Shown one piece after another: positions 33,520-42,294 of a stretch of 64,000 nucleotides of DNA (its first letter is position 1; the number at the start of each line of letters is the position of its first letter). Position numbers and translations under genes: made by a program. This DNA comes from Mucilaginibacter rivuli (GTDB lineage Bacteria; Bacteroidota; Bacteroidia; Sphingobacteriales; Sphingobacteriaceae): contig NZ_JAHXPQ010000002.1 of the NCBI RefSeq assembly GCF_019391655.1, positions 558,001-622,000 of the forward strand, given 5' to 3'. The notes beneath the pieces are model-generated. The model worked only from the letters and a program-made list of their open reading frames with translations. It did no database searches and was not told where the DNA came from.

Positions 33520-34299
33520 ATGCGTACCACGCTTATCGGATCGGGCAATGTAGCAACACACTTTGGGGCGGCATTAAAAAATGCAGGCCACCATATTGTA
33601 CAGGTATATAGCCCTACCCAACACAACGCCGATCTGCTGGCTTATCATTTAGGTGCATCGGCAATCAGCGATCTTGATAATATTGATACCGAAACAGACC
33701 TATTCATCATATCGGTTAAAGATGACGTTATTGAGCAGATAGCCAAGCAATTGGCCGTACATCAAAAACTGATCGTTCATACATCGGGCGCTACATCTTT
33801 GCAGGCCATCAGTCAATATAATAAGCGATCGGGTGTTATTTATCCACTGCAAACCTTCAGCAAACAGCGCGAGGTTGATTTTAGAAAGGTGCCCTTATGC
33901 GTTGAAGGAACTGATGAAGTAACTATTGCCAGCCTTAAAGTATTGGCGCACATGTTAAGCTTAAACGTATACGATGTAGATACCGCACAACGTAAAATAT
34001 TGCACCTGGCAGCGGTTTTTGCTTGTAATTTTCCAAATAACCTATATGCCGTTGCACAGGGTTTATTGGCAAAGCACCAGCTTGATTTTAACCTGCTGCG
34101 CCCGCTCATCCTGGAAACAGCGCAAAAGGTACAGCATAATTTCCCTGCCGAAGTGCAAACCGGCCCGGCGGTTAGGGGCGACGAAAAAACAATGCAGGCA
34201 CATTTGGCTTTGCTAAATGATGATGCTTTAAAGCAGGTTTACACGGAGCTTAGTCAAAGTATTATCAAATTGGACAAAGTCTATAACGCCGATAGGTAA
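33520..34299 (+). CDS. Rossmann-like protein with DUF2520 domain
   Basis: 259 residues. The N-terminus has a nucleotide-binding GSGNVATHFG (about 7-16), as in NADP-binding oxidoreductase relatives; the C-terminal half (about 120-259) is DUF2520, with GVIYPLQTFSK and AAVFACNFPNNLYA. The pair forms a widespread, poorly characterised dehydrogenase-like family related to ketopantoate or 6-phosphogluconate dehydrogenases. Its stop lies 20 bases before the ferredoxin start. Confidence 0.82.
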   Translation: MRTTLIGSGNVATHFGAALKNAGHHIVQVYSPTQHNADLLAYHLGASAISDLDNIDTETDLFIISVKDDVIEQIAKQLAVHQKLIVHTSGATSLQAISQYNKRSGVIYPLQTFSKQREVDFRKVPLCVEGTDEVTIASLKVLAHMLSLNVYDVDTAQRKILHLAAVFACNFPNNLYAVAQGLLAKHQLDFNLLRPLILETAQKVQHNFPAEVQTGPAVRGDEKTMQAHLALLNDDALKQVYTELSQSIIKLDKVYNADR

Positions 34300-34305
34300 T
34301 TTTGT

Positions 34306-34313
34306 TACTTTTG
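34306..34313 (+). promoter_or_regulatory. -7 box ahead of ferredoxin gene
   Basis: TACTTTTG, a full TAnnTTTG match, ends six bases before the ATG at 34320. The transcript would start at or next to the start codon. No TTTG at the expected -33 position. Confidence 0.45.
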
Positions 34314-34319
34314 CACCCA

Positions 34320-34652
34320 ATGAACGTTTTTAGTATTAAAATAAATTTTGAGGAAGCCGATCATGAATCGCTGGAGCTGCAAATTGCCGAGGGCGAATCG
34401 GTTTTGGATGTTTGCCTCGAAAACGGAATAGACCTGCAACATAATTGCGGTGGCGTATGTGGTTGCAGTACCTGCCAGGTTTATGTAACCAAAGGCATGG
34501 ACAACATACAGGAAATATCGGATAAAGAGGAAGACTTTATTGATCGTGCCATCAGCCCTAAAATAAACTCGCGCCTGGGTTGCCAGTGTGTAATTATTGA
34601 TGGCGATATTGAAGTAACTATCCCCGACCAGTCGCACTTTATGGGACACTAA
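34320..34652 (+). CDS. fdx: 2Fe-2S ferredoxin (adrenodoxin/Fdx type)
   Basis: 110 residues. Cluster cysteines appear in NCGGVCGCSTC (the C-x5-C-x2-C pattern plus an extra Cys) and a fourth in SRLGCQC. The C-terminal half has the IPDQSHF ending. This type of ferredoxin serves iron-sulfur cluster assembly and other redox steps. A TTG at 34302 opens the frame, but it lies on the promoter box; the ATG at 34320 is preferred. iscX follows 19 bases later, supporting a role in cluster assembly. Confidence 0.9.
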   Translation: MNVFSIKINFEEADHESLELQIAEGESVLDVCLENGIDLQHNCGGVCGCSTCQVYVTKGMDNIQEISDKEEDFIDRAISPKINSRLGCQCVIIDGDIEVTIPDQSHFMGH

Positions 34653-34671
34653 CCTATTATAACAAGCAAAA

Positions 34672-34914
34672 ATGACAAGCAAAATATTTGAACTCCCTAT
34701 ACATTGGGCCGACCATGAAGACATAGCCATGGGTCTTTACGAAAAATTTGGCGATGATTTTGATGAATCGAAAATATACCGCATCCGCTTTACCGACCTG
34801 CTGGAGTGGATACTAAGTCTGCCTAACTTTGCCGGCACCCGCGAAGAAAGCAGCGAAGGCCACCTGGAGCAAATACAATCGGCGTGGGTGTACGAGTGGA
34901 GAGATAACCAGTAG
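34672..34914 (+). CDS. iscX: Fe-S cluster assembly protein IscX
   Basis: 80 residues. IHWADHEDIAMGLYEKFGDDF and IRFTDLLEWILSLPNF are the IscX pattern, with an acidic surface and a C-terminal WVYEWRDNQ. IscX binds IscS and iron in other bacteria and adjusts the rate of cluster formation. It is about 14 residues longer than the E. coli form, at both ends. No iscS, iscU or hscA lies in the window. Confidence 0.85.
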   Translation: MTSKIFELPIHWADHEDIAMGLYEKFGDDFDESKIYRIRFTDLLEWILSLPNFAGTREESSEGHLEQIQSAWVYEWRDNQ

Positions 34915-34915
34915 C

Positions 34916-35027
34916 GGTTCATTTGTTCACTGGTTCATTAGTTGATTTGTTATATCAATTTAATAGGCCGGTGACAGATCAGCAAGCTAAAGTACCAATG
35001 AACCAATGGCTAATGAACTAATGAACA
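34916..35027. repeat. GTTCATTAGTT palindromic repeat (family G-like), covers maf start
   Basis: Left part has CGGTTCATTTGTTCACTGGTT and GTTCATTAGTTG; right part has CCAATGAACCAATGG and CTAATGAACTAATGAAC in reverse. The two sides are imperfect inverted copies around about 50 bases, and the right arm contains both candidate start codons of the next gene. Confidence 0.55.
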
Positions 35028-35587
35028 TCCCTTCAATAATCCTCGCATCAAAATCCCCGCGCAGGCAGGAGTTGATGAAGCTGATGAATATCAATTTCAG
35101 GGTAGTATTAAAGGATGTTGATGAATCGTATCCCGAAGGTTTAACACCTACCGAAATAGCCCTGCATATTGCCGAAAAGAAATGCTATGCCTTTGATGAG
35201 ATGGTAGATAATGAGGCTGTAATTACTGCTGATACCATTGTTAGCATAGGCAACCAGATACTCGGTAAACCCGAAAGCCCGGAGCATGCCGTAGCTATGC
35301 TGCAAACCCTATCCGGCCAAAAGCACCAGGTAATAACCGGGGTTTGCATCTTATATAAAGGCCAATACAATTTATTTTACGATGTATCGGATGTGCTGTT
35401 CCGCACGCTGAGTGATGATGAGATACGGTTTTACGTTGAAAAATACCAACCCATGGATAAAGCCGGCTCATACGGTATCCAGGAGTGGATAGGCCTTACC
35501 GGAATAGTGCGTATTGATGGTTCGTACACCAATGTGGTGGGCTTGCCTACAGAGAAATTATACCAGGCTTTGATTAAGTTAGGATAG
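35021..35587 (+). CDS. maf: Maf family nucleoside triphosphate pyrophosphatase
   Basis: 188 residues. The Maf motif LASKSPRRQELM opens the protein, ADTIV and KPESPEHA mark the nucleotide site, and GSYGIQEW fits the C-terminal part. Maf proteins remove modified or canonical UTP/TTP/CTP derivatives. An earlier ATG at 35006 adds MANEL, which is translated from the repeat, so I prefer 35021. Confidence 0.9.
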   Translation: MNIPSIILASKSPRRQELMKLMNINFRVVLKDVDESYPEGLTPTEIALHIAEKKCYAFDEMVDNEAVITADTIVSIGNQILGKPESPEHAVAMLQTLSGQKHQVITGVCILYKGQYNLFYDVSDVLFRTLSDDEIRFYVEKYQPMDKAGSYGIQEWIGLTGIVRIDGSYTNVVGLPTEKLYQALIKLG

Positions 35588-35649
35588 AATTTCGAAAAAT
35601 TATTTCATCGCTTTTTATGGAATTGCTATGCTGTTTGCGTCTACAGCAT

Positions 35650-36405
35650 ATGAAAACAAAACCAACCCTATCTATCCCGCAGCCTTGCAGCCAAAACTGG
35701 CATAATATGCAGGCCAATAAACAAGGTAAATTCTGCAACAGCTGCCAAAAAACTGTTGTTGATTTTAGCCTGCTGACCAATGCCCAGATACTCGACCTCA
35801 TGGCTTCATCAACAAAAATTTGTGCCCACATTACACAGGCACAGCTTGATGATTTTAACAGACAGGCAAAAAACTGGTCTTCGTTTTCATGGCGTAAATT
35901 TAGCATAGCTGCAACCATCATAGGCTTTATATCCCTGTTAAAGGCCGAAGCTAAACCAGTAATAACAAAACCAAAGCTGGAGCAAATGCCAGTTGCTGCA
36001 AAAGAAACCTACGCTGCCACCGATACATCTGCAGCTTATAAAAGGATATTCGGGAAGGTAACCGGGGGCAGCGATACAACAGGTATTCCCGGTGCTATAA
36101 TTACTGTGAAGGGGACACAAATAAATACCATAACTAATGCCGAAGGCAAATACAGTTTAAATGTACCCGCGTCTGCAAATTGCACTTTGCTAGTAAGTTA
36201 TATTGGTTATCAGCGGCTTGAAACCAGTATTGAGGTAAGCAAACCCTCGCAGCAATATAATTTAAACTTAAAAATGAACGCCGCGTTACTAGGCGAAGTG
36301 GCAATTATACGGCCATCATTTGCAAAACGTGTTTATTATAATGTTACCCGCCCTGTAAGAAAGCTTTTTAGAAAGAAGGCTAAAACTGTAGCCAATATGA
36401 AATAA
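35650..36405 (+). CDS. Exported-type protein with zinc-ribbon-like N-terminus and carboxypeptidase-regulatory-like domain
   Basis: 251 residues. The first 55 residues have the Cys pattern PCSQNWHNM and FCNSCQKTVVDFS, a ribbon seen at the N-terminus of many Bacteroidota proteins. A membrane segment lies at about 75-95 (KFSIAATIIGFISLL). A CarboxypepD_reg-like beta-sandwich (IFGKVTGGSDTTGIPGAIITV to YIGYQRLETSIEV) follows, with a basic C-terminus (KLFRKKAKTVANMK). It is probably a membrane-anchored protein whose sandwich faces outward. The frame opens at 35617, but the ATG at 35650 (MKTKPTLSIPQ) fits better. Confidence 0.75.
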   Translation: MKTKPTLSIPQPCSQNWHNMQANKQGKFCNSCQKTVVDFSLLTNAQILDLMASSTKICAHITQAQLDDFNRQAKNWSSFSWRKFSIAATIIGFISLLKAEAKPVITKPKLEQMPVAAKETYAATDTSAAYKRIFGKVTGGSDTTGIPGAIITVKGTQINTITNAEGKYSLNVPASANCTLLVSYIGYQRLETSIEVSKPSQQYNLNLKMNAALLGEVAIIRPSFAKRVYYNVTRPVRKLFRKKAKTVANMK

Positions 36406-36412
36406 CGACTGA

Positions 36413-37372
36413 TTATTGGTCAGCAACCAAGCCGGCCAACACACCCTCTTTTAACGAATAGGTTGACATACCCACAGTATGGATCTCTAATTTTTCCATC
36501 ACAAAGCGGGTGAGAAGAGATGCCACCACGATCATATCAACACGGAGCGAAATAATGCCTTTCATGGCCGCACGCTCTGTATGGTGCGATCTGATAATGG
36601 TATTGGTAGCATCTATAAAATCGCGCAATTCAAAATCGTAACTTTTAATCCGCTTTACATCAAAAACAGTACTTTTATGCAGTTCTATTATTTCAGCAAA
36701 GGTTTCAAATGCCCCGGCTGAACCGATGAGTTTACCTATCGTGATGTTTTGTGTTGCGATAAATAAAGGTTGTAATACATCGTTCAAATACTGGTGCAGA
36801 TCTTCAATAGCATGGTGGGGTATCGGGTCGGTTTGGTGAAAGCGGTCCATTAACCTAACTGCACCTATTTCAAAACTTTGTTTCCACAGTATTTGGCTTT
36901 GGGTGCACAAAATAAACTCTACACTACCTCCGCCAATATCAACTATCAGCGATGTATCCACCGAAAGGCAGCCCGATGCTTTAACACCCTGGTAAATATA
37001 AGCCGCTTCCTGCTGGCCGTCTATCAATTCGATCTGTATGCCCGATGTTGCTTTTACTTCATCAATAAAAGCCCGCCCGTTAGCGGCATTGCGCAACATG
37101 GATGTGGCTATGGCCTTAACTTTACCTACATTATGCGCTGTAATTTCCCGGCCAAATTTTTCCATGGTTTTTATGCCGCGCTGGTAGGGTATGGGTTGTA
37201 TAAAACCTTTGCTAATACCGCCTTCGCCTAATTTTACGGCTTCATGGTCCTTTACAATTTCGGTTATATTGCCATCCTTAACTTCGGCTATCAATAAGTG
37301 GAACGTATTGGTGCCCAAGTCCATAACGGCTATGCGTTCCGCAATTTTGCTATCGGCTTCCTTTATTTGCAT
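36413..37372 (-). CDS. Ppx/GppA family phosphatase
   Basis: 319 residues, ASKHA fold. AVMDLGTNTFHLLIAEV near the N-terminus and LIVDIGGGSVEFIL in the middle are the nucleotide-binding loops. It lacks the extra C-terminal HD-like domain of long exopolyphosphatases, as is common in Bacteroidota. Action on polyphosphate or pppGpp is inferred from the family. It is convergent with the gene at 35650. Confidence 0.88.
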   Translation of the reverse strand: MQIKEADSKIAERIAVMDLGTNTFHLLIAEVKDGNITEIVKDHEAVKLGEGGISKGFIQPIPYQRGIKTMEKFGREITAHNVGKVKAIATSMLRNAANGRAFIDEVKATSGIQIELIDGQQEAAYIYQGVKASGCLSVDTSLIVDIGGGSVEFILCTQSQILWKQSFEIGAVRLMDRFHQTDPIPHHAIEDLHQYLNDVLQPLFIATQNITIGKLIGSAGAFETFAEIIELHKSTVFDVKRIKSYDFELRDFIDATNTIIRSHHTERAAMKGIISLRVDMIVVASLLTRFVMEKLEIHTVGMSTYSLKEGVLAGLVADQ

Positions 37373-37583
37373 TTGTTGTTTTATTACAAAAAATATGCTT
37401 TTTACTTACCGGAAAAATACATGGAAATTTTTTAACAACACAGCATCCTAAATTATTTATCGCTGTGTAGATGTTGTAAGCAAAAAACATGATTAATAAG
37501 AAAGCAACAGGCTTTTTGTTTTGTTAAAAACTATATCTGGTGTATGTTTATAATTATAGTTTATTTTATATAATTTAGATTTA

Positions 37584-38954
37584 ATGAATTTAAACTTTGA
37601 GGAAGAACTTTCGCGAAACCCCGTAATCAAGGAAGTTAACATTTTAAGAAATCAGATCGATGATATCCGCCCTCTGTCCCCCGATGTAGAGAAACGGATA
37701 CTTGATAAATTGTGTTTAGACTGGAACTATCACTCTAACGCGATTGAAGGTAATCGCCTCAATTACAATGAAACCCTTACGTTTTTAAACACCGGTGTAA
37801 CTGTCAAAGGAAAGCCTTTTCAGGATCACTTAGACCTGCGCGGGCATGATGATGCTTTGCACTACCTCATTACTTTGGTTAAAAGCGGCGAACCTATTTC
37901 CGAAATAGATATTAACGTGCTGCATAAAATGGTGCTTGCCGAATCGGGCAATACCCGTTTGGTAAAACAAAACGAATTATTCGCACTAAACCGGGTATTG
38001 CTTACCGACCTTGATCAAACTGTAGCCGAAGCATTGGCTGGCGATAGTTTTCATTATTCAAACAATAATGATAGCTCTCTTAAAATGCAGGGCCTTATGG
38101 ATTGGTACTACCAAACCAGTGAGCACCATAGCCTTCACCCACTCGTTATCGCATCGTTGTTCCATCAAAAATTAATTGCTATTAATGCTTTTGACGAAAC
38201 CTCCGGAAAAATGGCGCGGATGATAATGAATTTTATTTTGATGCACCATAATTACCCGCCTGTTATCATTAAAATGGAAGACAGGCAAACGTATTATGCA
38301 CTCACCACTAATGTGGGAGAAGAACAGGATAAGAAATTTGTTGATTATGTTGCAGAAGCAATGATCAACTCTTTGAATTTGTACCTGGATAATCCTGCTG
38401 AAACAGAGATTGATGATGTTGATAAAGAGCTTGCCTTGTTTGTGCGCGACCTGCGAAGTAAATCACTCACTAAGCTCAAAGCTACCGGTTTTGAGATAAG
38501 TAATACCGTTGTGCAGGTTATAATACCTTTAATGGAGCATGTACTTACTAAAACGGCTTTGATAGAGGATTTTTTTGATTCTACCGATAAAAAGGTAAAT
38601 ATGGTATATCTTAAAACTGCCAGGAAGCCTTATGATGTTGAGATAAAGGATATTCATTTTACCAACCTGATGGCGGAAAAAATGATCAAGCCTGTTTTAA
38701 GGCCCGAGAATAAAATGATGAGGATGGAGTTTAACATCCACTTCAGGAAATTCAAAACCGAAGAACGCAAGTTTGATGTACGCAGTACCTTGTTCATCAA
38801 GTTTGATGATTACGAATACTCGTTATCAAATTATAATAACGAATTGGAAATTACAAAAGCTTACAGCGAAAGGCTAAGTGACGAAGATATCAACGCCATT
38901 AATAAAACGCTGATCCGGGATATTAAGAAATACATACAGGATAGGATAGGGTAA
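37584..38954 (+). CDS. Fic-domain protein with degenerate active site
   Basis: 456 residues. The N-terminal inhibitory helix motif S51-N-A-I-E55-G-N is intact, as in self-inhibited class II Fic proteins. The catalytic motif HxFx(D/E)GNGRxxR reads N201-A-F-D-E-T206-S207-G-K209-M-A-R212: the key His is Asn, GNGR is TSGK. The rest of the Fic core (LHPLVIASLFHQKL, MIMNFILMHHNYPPVIIKMEDRQTYY) is recognisable. Residues about 290-456 form an unassigned region; a winged-helix fold is possible. AMP transfer is unlikely. The frame is intact and long. Confidence 0.85.
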   Translation: MNLNFEEELSRNPVIKEVNILRNQIDDIRPLSPDVEKRILDKLCLDWNYHSNAIEGNRLNYNETLTFLNTGVTVKGKPFQDHLDLRGHDDALHYLITLVKSGEPISEIDINVLHKMVLAESGNTRLVKQNELFALNRVLLTDLDQTVAEALAGDSFHYSNNNDSSLKMQGLMDWYYQTSEHHSLHPLVIASLFHQKLIAINAFDETSGKMARMIMNFILMHHNYPPVIIKMEDRQTYYALTTNVGEEQDKKFVDYVAEAMINSLNLYLDNPAETEIDDVDKELALFVRDLRSKSLTKLKATGFEISNTVVQVIIPLMEHVLTKTALIEDFFDSTDKKVNMVYLKTARKPYDVEIKDIHFTNLMAEKMIKPVLRPENKMMRMEFNIHFRKFKTEERKFDVRSTLFIKFDDYEYSLSNYNNELEITKAYSERLSDEDINAINKTLIRDIKKYIQDRIG

Positions 38955-38958
38955 GCTG

Positions 38959-39753
38959 TTACGAACGGTGTTTTTTGTGTTTCTTTTTTACCGTATGCTT
39001 TTCTTTTTTATGCGATTTTGATTTTGTTTCTGTCGGCTTAGTTTTGGGCTCCTTTTTAGTGTATTCGCTCAATGTTTTCTTTACTGTGTCTTTTACTGCA
39101 GGTTTTAAAGCTGCACTGTCAATCGGAGTAATATCTTTTACTGTAAACTCGTTATCGCGAATGCCATATTGAAGGATGCGTTTTTTACCTGTAGGCTTTG
39201 CATTTTTTCCTTCCCCATCATAAGCCGGAAACTCACGCACCAGGTTGCCCTGTTCTATATGGAAGTCATCACCACCGTGATACATAGTTTTTGATTTACC
39301 CCCAAGTTTAGGGAAATCGATCTTATTGCCTTTCCCGTTACGGTACTCGTAAGCATAAATATTGAAGTGAACTGTAGTGTCCTTTGCTTTTGATAGCAGG
39401 AGTATTTCCGGGTTACCATCCATATTCATATCTGTGTTAAAAACATCGGTAATGGCGCCTTCCAGGTCGCCGGTAATGGTGGTGTATTTTTTGCCTGTAG
39501 AGTCGGAGTGAAGAATAAGGTATCCACCTATCGAATCTTTACCGCGGCCCCATGTTAATACATCAAAATATTTTCCCGGCGAGCTCTCAATTAATTTATG
39601 ATACCTGAAAGGTTCCATAACCGTAGGCTTTGCAACTGTAGCGGTTGGTGGTGCAGCAACACTACTTGTTTGCTGATCGGTATGGTTACATGCCCATAAT
39701 GTAGCTAAACAGCAGGTTATTAGTAAATTAAAGGCAATTGATTTTGGCGACAT
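38959..39753 (-). CDS. Lipoprotein with Ca-binding-like loop and Lys/His-rich tail
   Basis: 264 residues. The signal ends in a lipobox LWAC (Cys about residue 22). NTDMNMDGNPEILLL resembles an FG-GAP/EF-type calcium loop within a beta-rich region. From about residue 215 the chain is Lys, Thr and His rich (TKSKSHKKEKHTVKKKHKKHRS), which could bind anionic polymers or be disordered. It begins 22 bases after the GH20 stop on the same strand. No family recognised. Confidence 0.7.
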   Translation of the reverse strand: MSPKSIAFNLLITCCLATLWACNHTDQQTSSVAAPPTATVAKPTVMEPFRYHKLIESSPGKYFDVLTWGRGKDSIGGYLILHSDSTGKKYTTITGDLEGAITDVFNTDMNMDGNPEILLLSKAKDTTVHFNIYAYEYRNGKGNKIDFPKLGGKSKTMYHGGDDFHIEQGNLVREFPAYDGEGKNAKPTGKKRILQYGIRDNEFTVKDITPIDSAALKPAVKDTVKKTLSEYTKKEPKTKPTETKSKSHKKEKHTVKKKHKKHRS

Positions 39754-39775
39754 GCTATAAAATTATAAAATCACG

Positions 39776-42073
39776 TTAATTAAACATAACATCAGATGGT
39801 AATTCTGTTTTAGGCTTGCCCGGTGGCGTTATATATACCCTTAGCGAGTTTGCCGCACCTATAAAAAAGTATTTCACAGTTATTTTATGAAAGCCTTTTA
39901 ACAGATCGATATCACCACCTTGTTCAAACAGGCTATGCTTACCTTCGTTGTTAACAACAAGCTGATCGTCTATCAACACAACAGAACCATCTGCCGATTG
40001 TGTTGTAAAGCTGTACTTTCCATCAGTATCAATACGTATAAAGCCGTTATATATTACACCAAAGTTGCGGCTTTTGCTTCTGAAAGCTGCCGTTCCGAAA
40101 TGCTTTATTGCCCCTGTATCAATAACAGGGCCGTTATCAATCTGCTCGGTATTATTAAACAGGCCACTGTGCACCACATATTTCAAACCTTCGGCTGTAC
40201 CGGTATATGGAACGGCAGGCAGCGGGGCTTTGTTATACATGTAGGTACGTGTAACCGCGCTGTGTTTGCCCGATGGGCTAATAACAATGGTTTGCAACTC
40301 GCGGCTGGCGTTATCGGGCACCGTAATAATAATAGGCTCCTTGTATTCCAGGTCTGTTTCGCGGGGGCGGTAACCATCAATAGTATAGTATATTTTGGCA
40401 TTCGTTACGGGGCTTTTAAGGCTAAAGCTGAATTTATTACCCGTCATAATGGTATCAGTAATGCCAAATGGCGTTGCCACGCGATAGTTATAGCCCAGGG
40501 CATCTATCTTACTTAAATGTACGGGTAACCTAACCTCGCTAAAATCATTTAAGTTTTTATTAGCTATAGGTGTCCACGCTATTTCTGATAATGCCAGCAG
40601 GCGTGGCAGGAGCATATACTCCACTTTATCTTCGGTGCTGATGTATTCTGCCCAGATATTGGCCTGTACACCTAAAATATACTTTTGCTGGTCGGCTGTT
40701 AACGATGCCGGCACAGGGTTATAGTTATATACTTTCGATAGCGGGGCAAAGCCCCCTATGCCTAATGGCTCATTGTTACCTTTAGCCTGAGCGTGATCAA
40801 AATACAGCGCGCCGCTGGCCGGTGTCATTATAACATTATGGCGTTGCCTTGCTGCTGCAATGCCACCGGCTTCGCCACGCCAGCTCATTACGGTTGCATT
40901 GGGGGCAAGGCCGCCTTGCAATATCTCATCCCAGCCAATAATGCTGCGCCCTTTACTGTTTACAAACTTTTCAATGCGTTGTATAAAATAGCTTTGCAGA
41001 CCTTCTTCGTCTTTTAACTTGAGTTTTTTGATGAGTTTTTGGCAAAATTCTGATTGCCTCCATGCCGCTTTTGATACTTCATCACCACCAATATGGATAT
41101 ATTTACTCGGGAAGAGCTCCATTACCTCGGTCAGCACATCTTCCATAAAGCCAAAGGTGTATTCTGTGGGGCAATATACATCATCAAAGCCACCCCATGA
41201 TTCTGCCACTTTATATGTTTTTTTAGGATTGCAGCTCAATTCAGGGTAAGCGGTAATTGCTGCAACACTATGCCCCGGCATTTCAATTTCGGGTATTATG
41301 GTAATGTAGCGTTGGTTGGCGTATTTAATTACATCTTTAATTTCTTCCTGGGTATAGTATCCGCCAACGGGGGTATTATCATATTGCGGCGGGTCGAAAT
41401 CGTGGAAGTTGCCTATCATGGTTTGGGCGCGTTTGCTGCCTACTTGTGTTAAGAGCGGATATTTTTTTATTTCAATGCGCCAGCCCTGGTCGTCGGTTAA
41501 GTGCCAGTGAAATGTGTTGAGTTTGTAAGTAGCCATCAGGTCGATATACTTTTTAACAAAAGCTACCCCGAAAAAATGGCGCGCAACGTCAAGGTGCAGG
41601 CCCCGGTAGCCAAAGCGAGGGTAATCGTCAATTTCAACACAGGGCAGTTTAGCAGTGGCGGCTTTTTCGGCAGGTAATAGCTGCATTAAAGTTTGCAAGC
41701 CATAAAACAAGCCGGCTCCTTTGCCGCTAACTGTTATTTTTTGCGGTGTAATGCTAATGTGGTAACCCTCGGCAGGTAATAATTCGGCCCCGGCAGATGT
41801 TAGCCTGATCACGTTATTATTTACCGCAGTATCTGTTTTTGTTGCCTGGTAATGCAGCCCCCATGCGTTTTGTATGGCATCGGCAAAAAATGTTACAGCC
41901 TTATTCGCAGGCGTATCTGCCTGTAAAACAGTTTCGCGGCTTAAGGTAAAAGTACCTTGCGATTTTTTTACAGACACAGGGGCAGGAATGATATTCAGAT
42001 TGGGGTTTGTATCCTGAGCGGTAGCTACTGAAACCCCGGTAGCGAAAATGAAAACAAAAAAATATTTCAGCAT
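39776..42073 (-). CDS. GH20 beta-N-acetylhexosaminidase with PA14-like C-terminus
   Basis: 765 residues with a signal peptide ending near SVATAQ. After the GH20 N-terminal domain, GYRGLHLDVARHFF and HWHLTDDQGWRIEI open the catalytic barrel, and the Asp-Glu pair is in IHIGGDEVSKAAW. TVMSWRGE is a further family motif. The C-terminal part (about 540-765) carries a chitobiase-type beta region and a PA14-like carbohydrate-binding module (NFGVIYNGFIRIDTDGKYSF, SADGSVVLIDDQLVV). It removes terminal GlcNAc or GalNAc residues from glycans in the periplasm or outside. Confidence 0.92.
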   Translation of the reverse strand: MLKYFFVFIFATGVSVATAQDTNPNLNIIPAPVSVKKSQGTFTLSRETVLQADTPANKAVTFFADAIQNAWGLHYQATKTDTAVNNNVIRLTSAGAELLPAEGYHISITPQKITVSGKGAGLFYGLQTLMQLLPAEKAATAKLPCVEIDDYPRFGYRGLHLDVARHFFGVAFVKKYIDLMATYKLNTFHWHLTDDQGWRIEIKKYPLLTQVGSKRAQTMIGNFHDFDPPQYDNTPVGGYYTQEEIKDVIKYANQRYITIIPEIEMPGHSVAAITAYPELSCNPKKTYKVAESWGGFDDVYCPTEYTFGFMEDVLTEVMELFPSKYIHIGGDEVSKAAWRQSEFCQKLIKKLKLKDEEGLQSYFIQRIEKFVNSKGRSIIGWDEILQGGLAPNATVMSWRGEAGGIAAARQRHNVIMTPASGALYFDHAQAKGNNEPLGIGGFAPLSKVYNYNPVPASLTADQQKYILGVQANIWAEYISTEDKVEYMLLPRLLALSEIAWTPIANKNLNDFSEVRLPVHLSKIDALGYNYRVATPFGITDTIMTGNKFSFSLKSPVTNAKIYYTIDGYRPRETDLEYKEPIIITVPDNASRELQTIVISPSGKHSAVTRTYMYNKAPLPAVPYTGTAEGLKYVVHSGLFNNTEQIDNGPVIDTGAIKHFGTAAFRSKSRNFGVIYNGFIRIDTDGKYSFTTQSADGSVVLIDDQLVVNNEGKHSLFEQGGDIDLLKGFHKITVKYFFIGAANSLRVYITPPGKPKTELPSDVMFN

Positions 42074-42159
42074 TATAACAAATTAAGCAATTCTGTGAAG
42101 TTAACAGATTTGGCAATAATTTGTGATTATTGATTGTAAAAAAAGTATTAGGGAGGATA

Positions 42160-42227
42160 GTTGATTAAGTTAAGCAGTTGATTAGGTTAAATGGTTGATT
42201 GGGTTGAGTAGTTAATCAGATTAGACT
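42160..42227. repeat. Four tandem 17-bp repeats
   Basis: Units start at 42160, 42177, 42194 and 42211 and read GTTGATTAAGTTAAGCA, GTTGATTAGGTTAAATG, GTTGATTGGGTTGAGTA and GTTAATCAGATTAGACT. An inverted 13-base copy (CCCAATCAACCAT, 42275-42287) pairs perfectly with 42191-42203. It lies between GH20 and the exonuclease/GIY-YIG gene. Confidence 0.75.
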
Positions 42228-42294
42228 ATAACAACAACTATTCACAATAAACTAAAAACCTCTCACTTAATAAACCCAATCAACCATTCACGGT

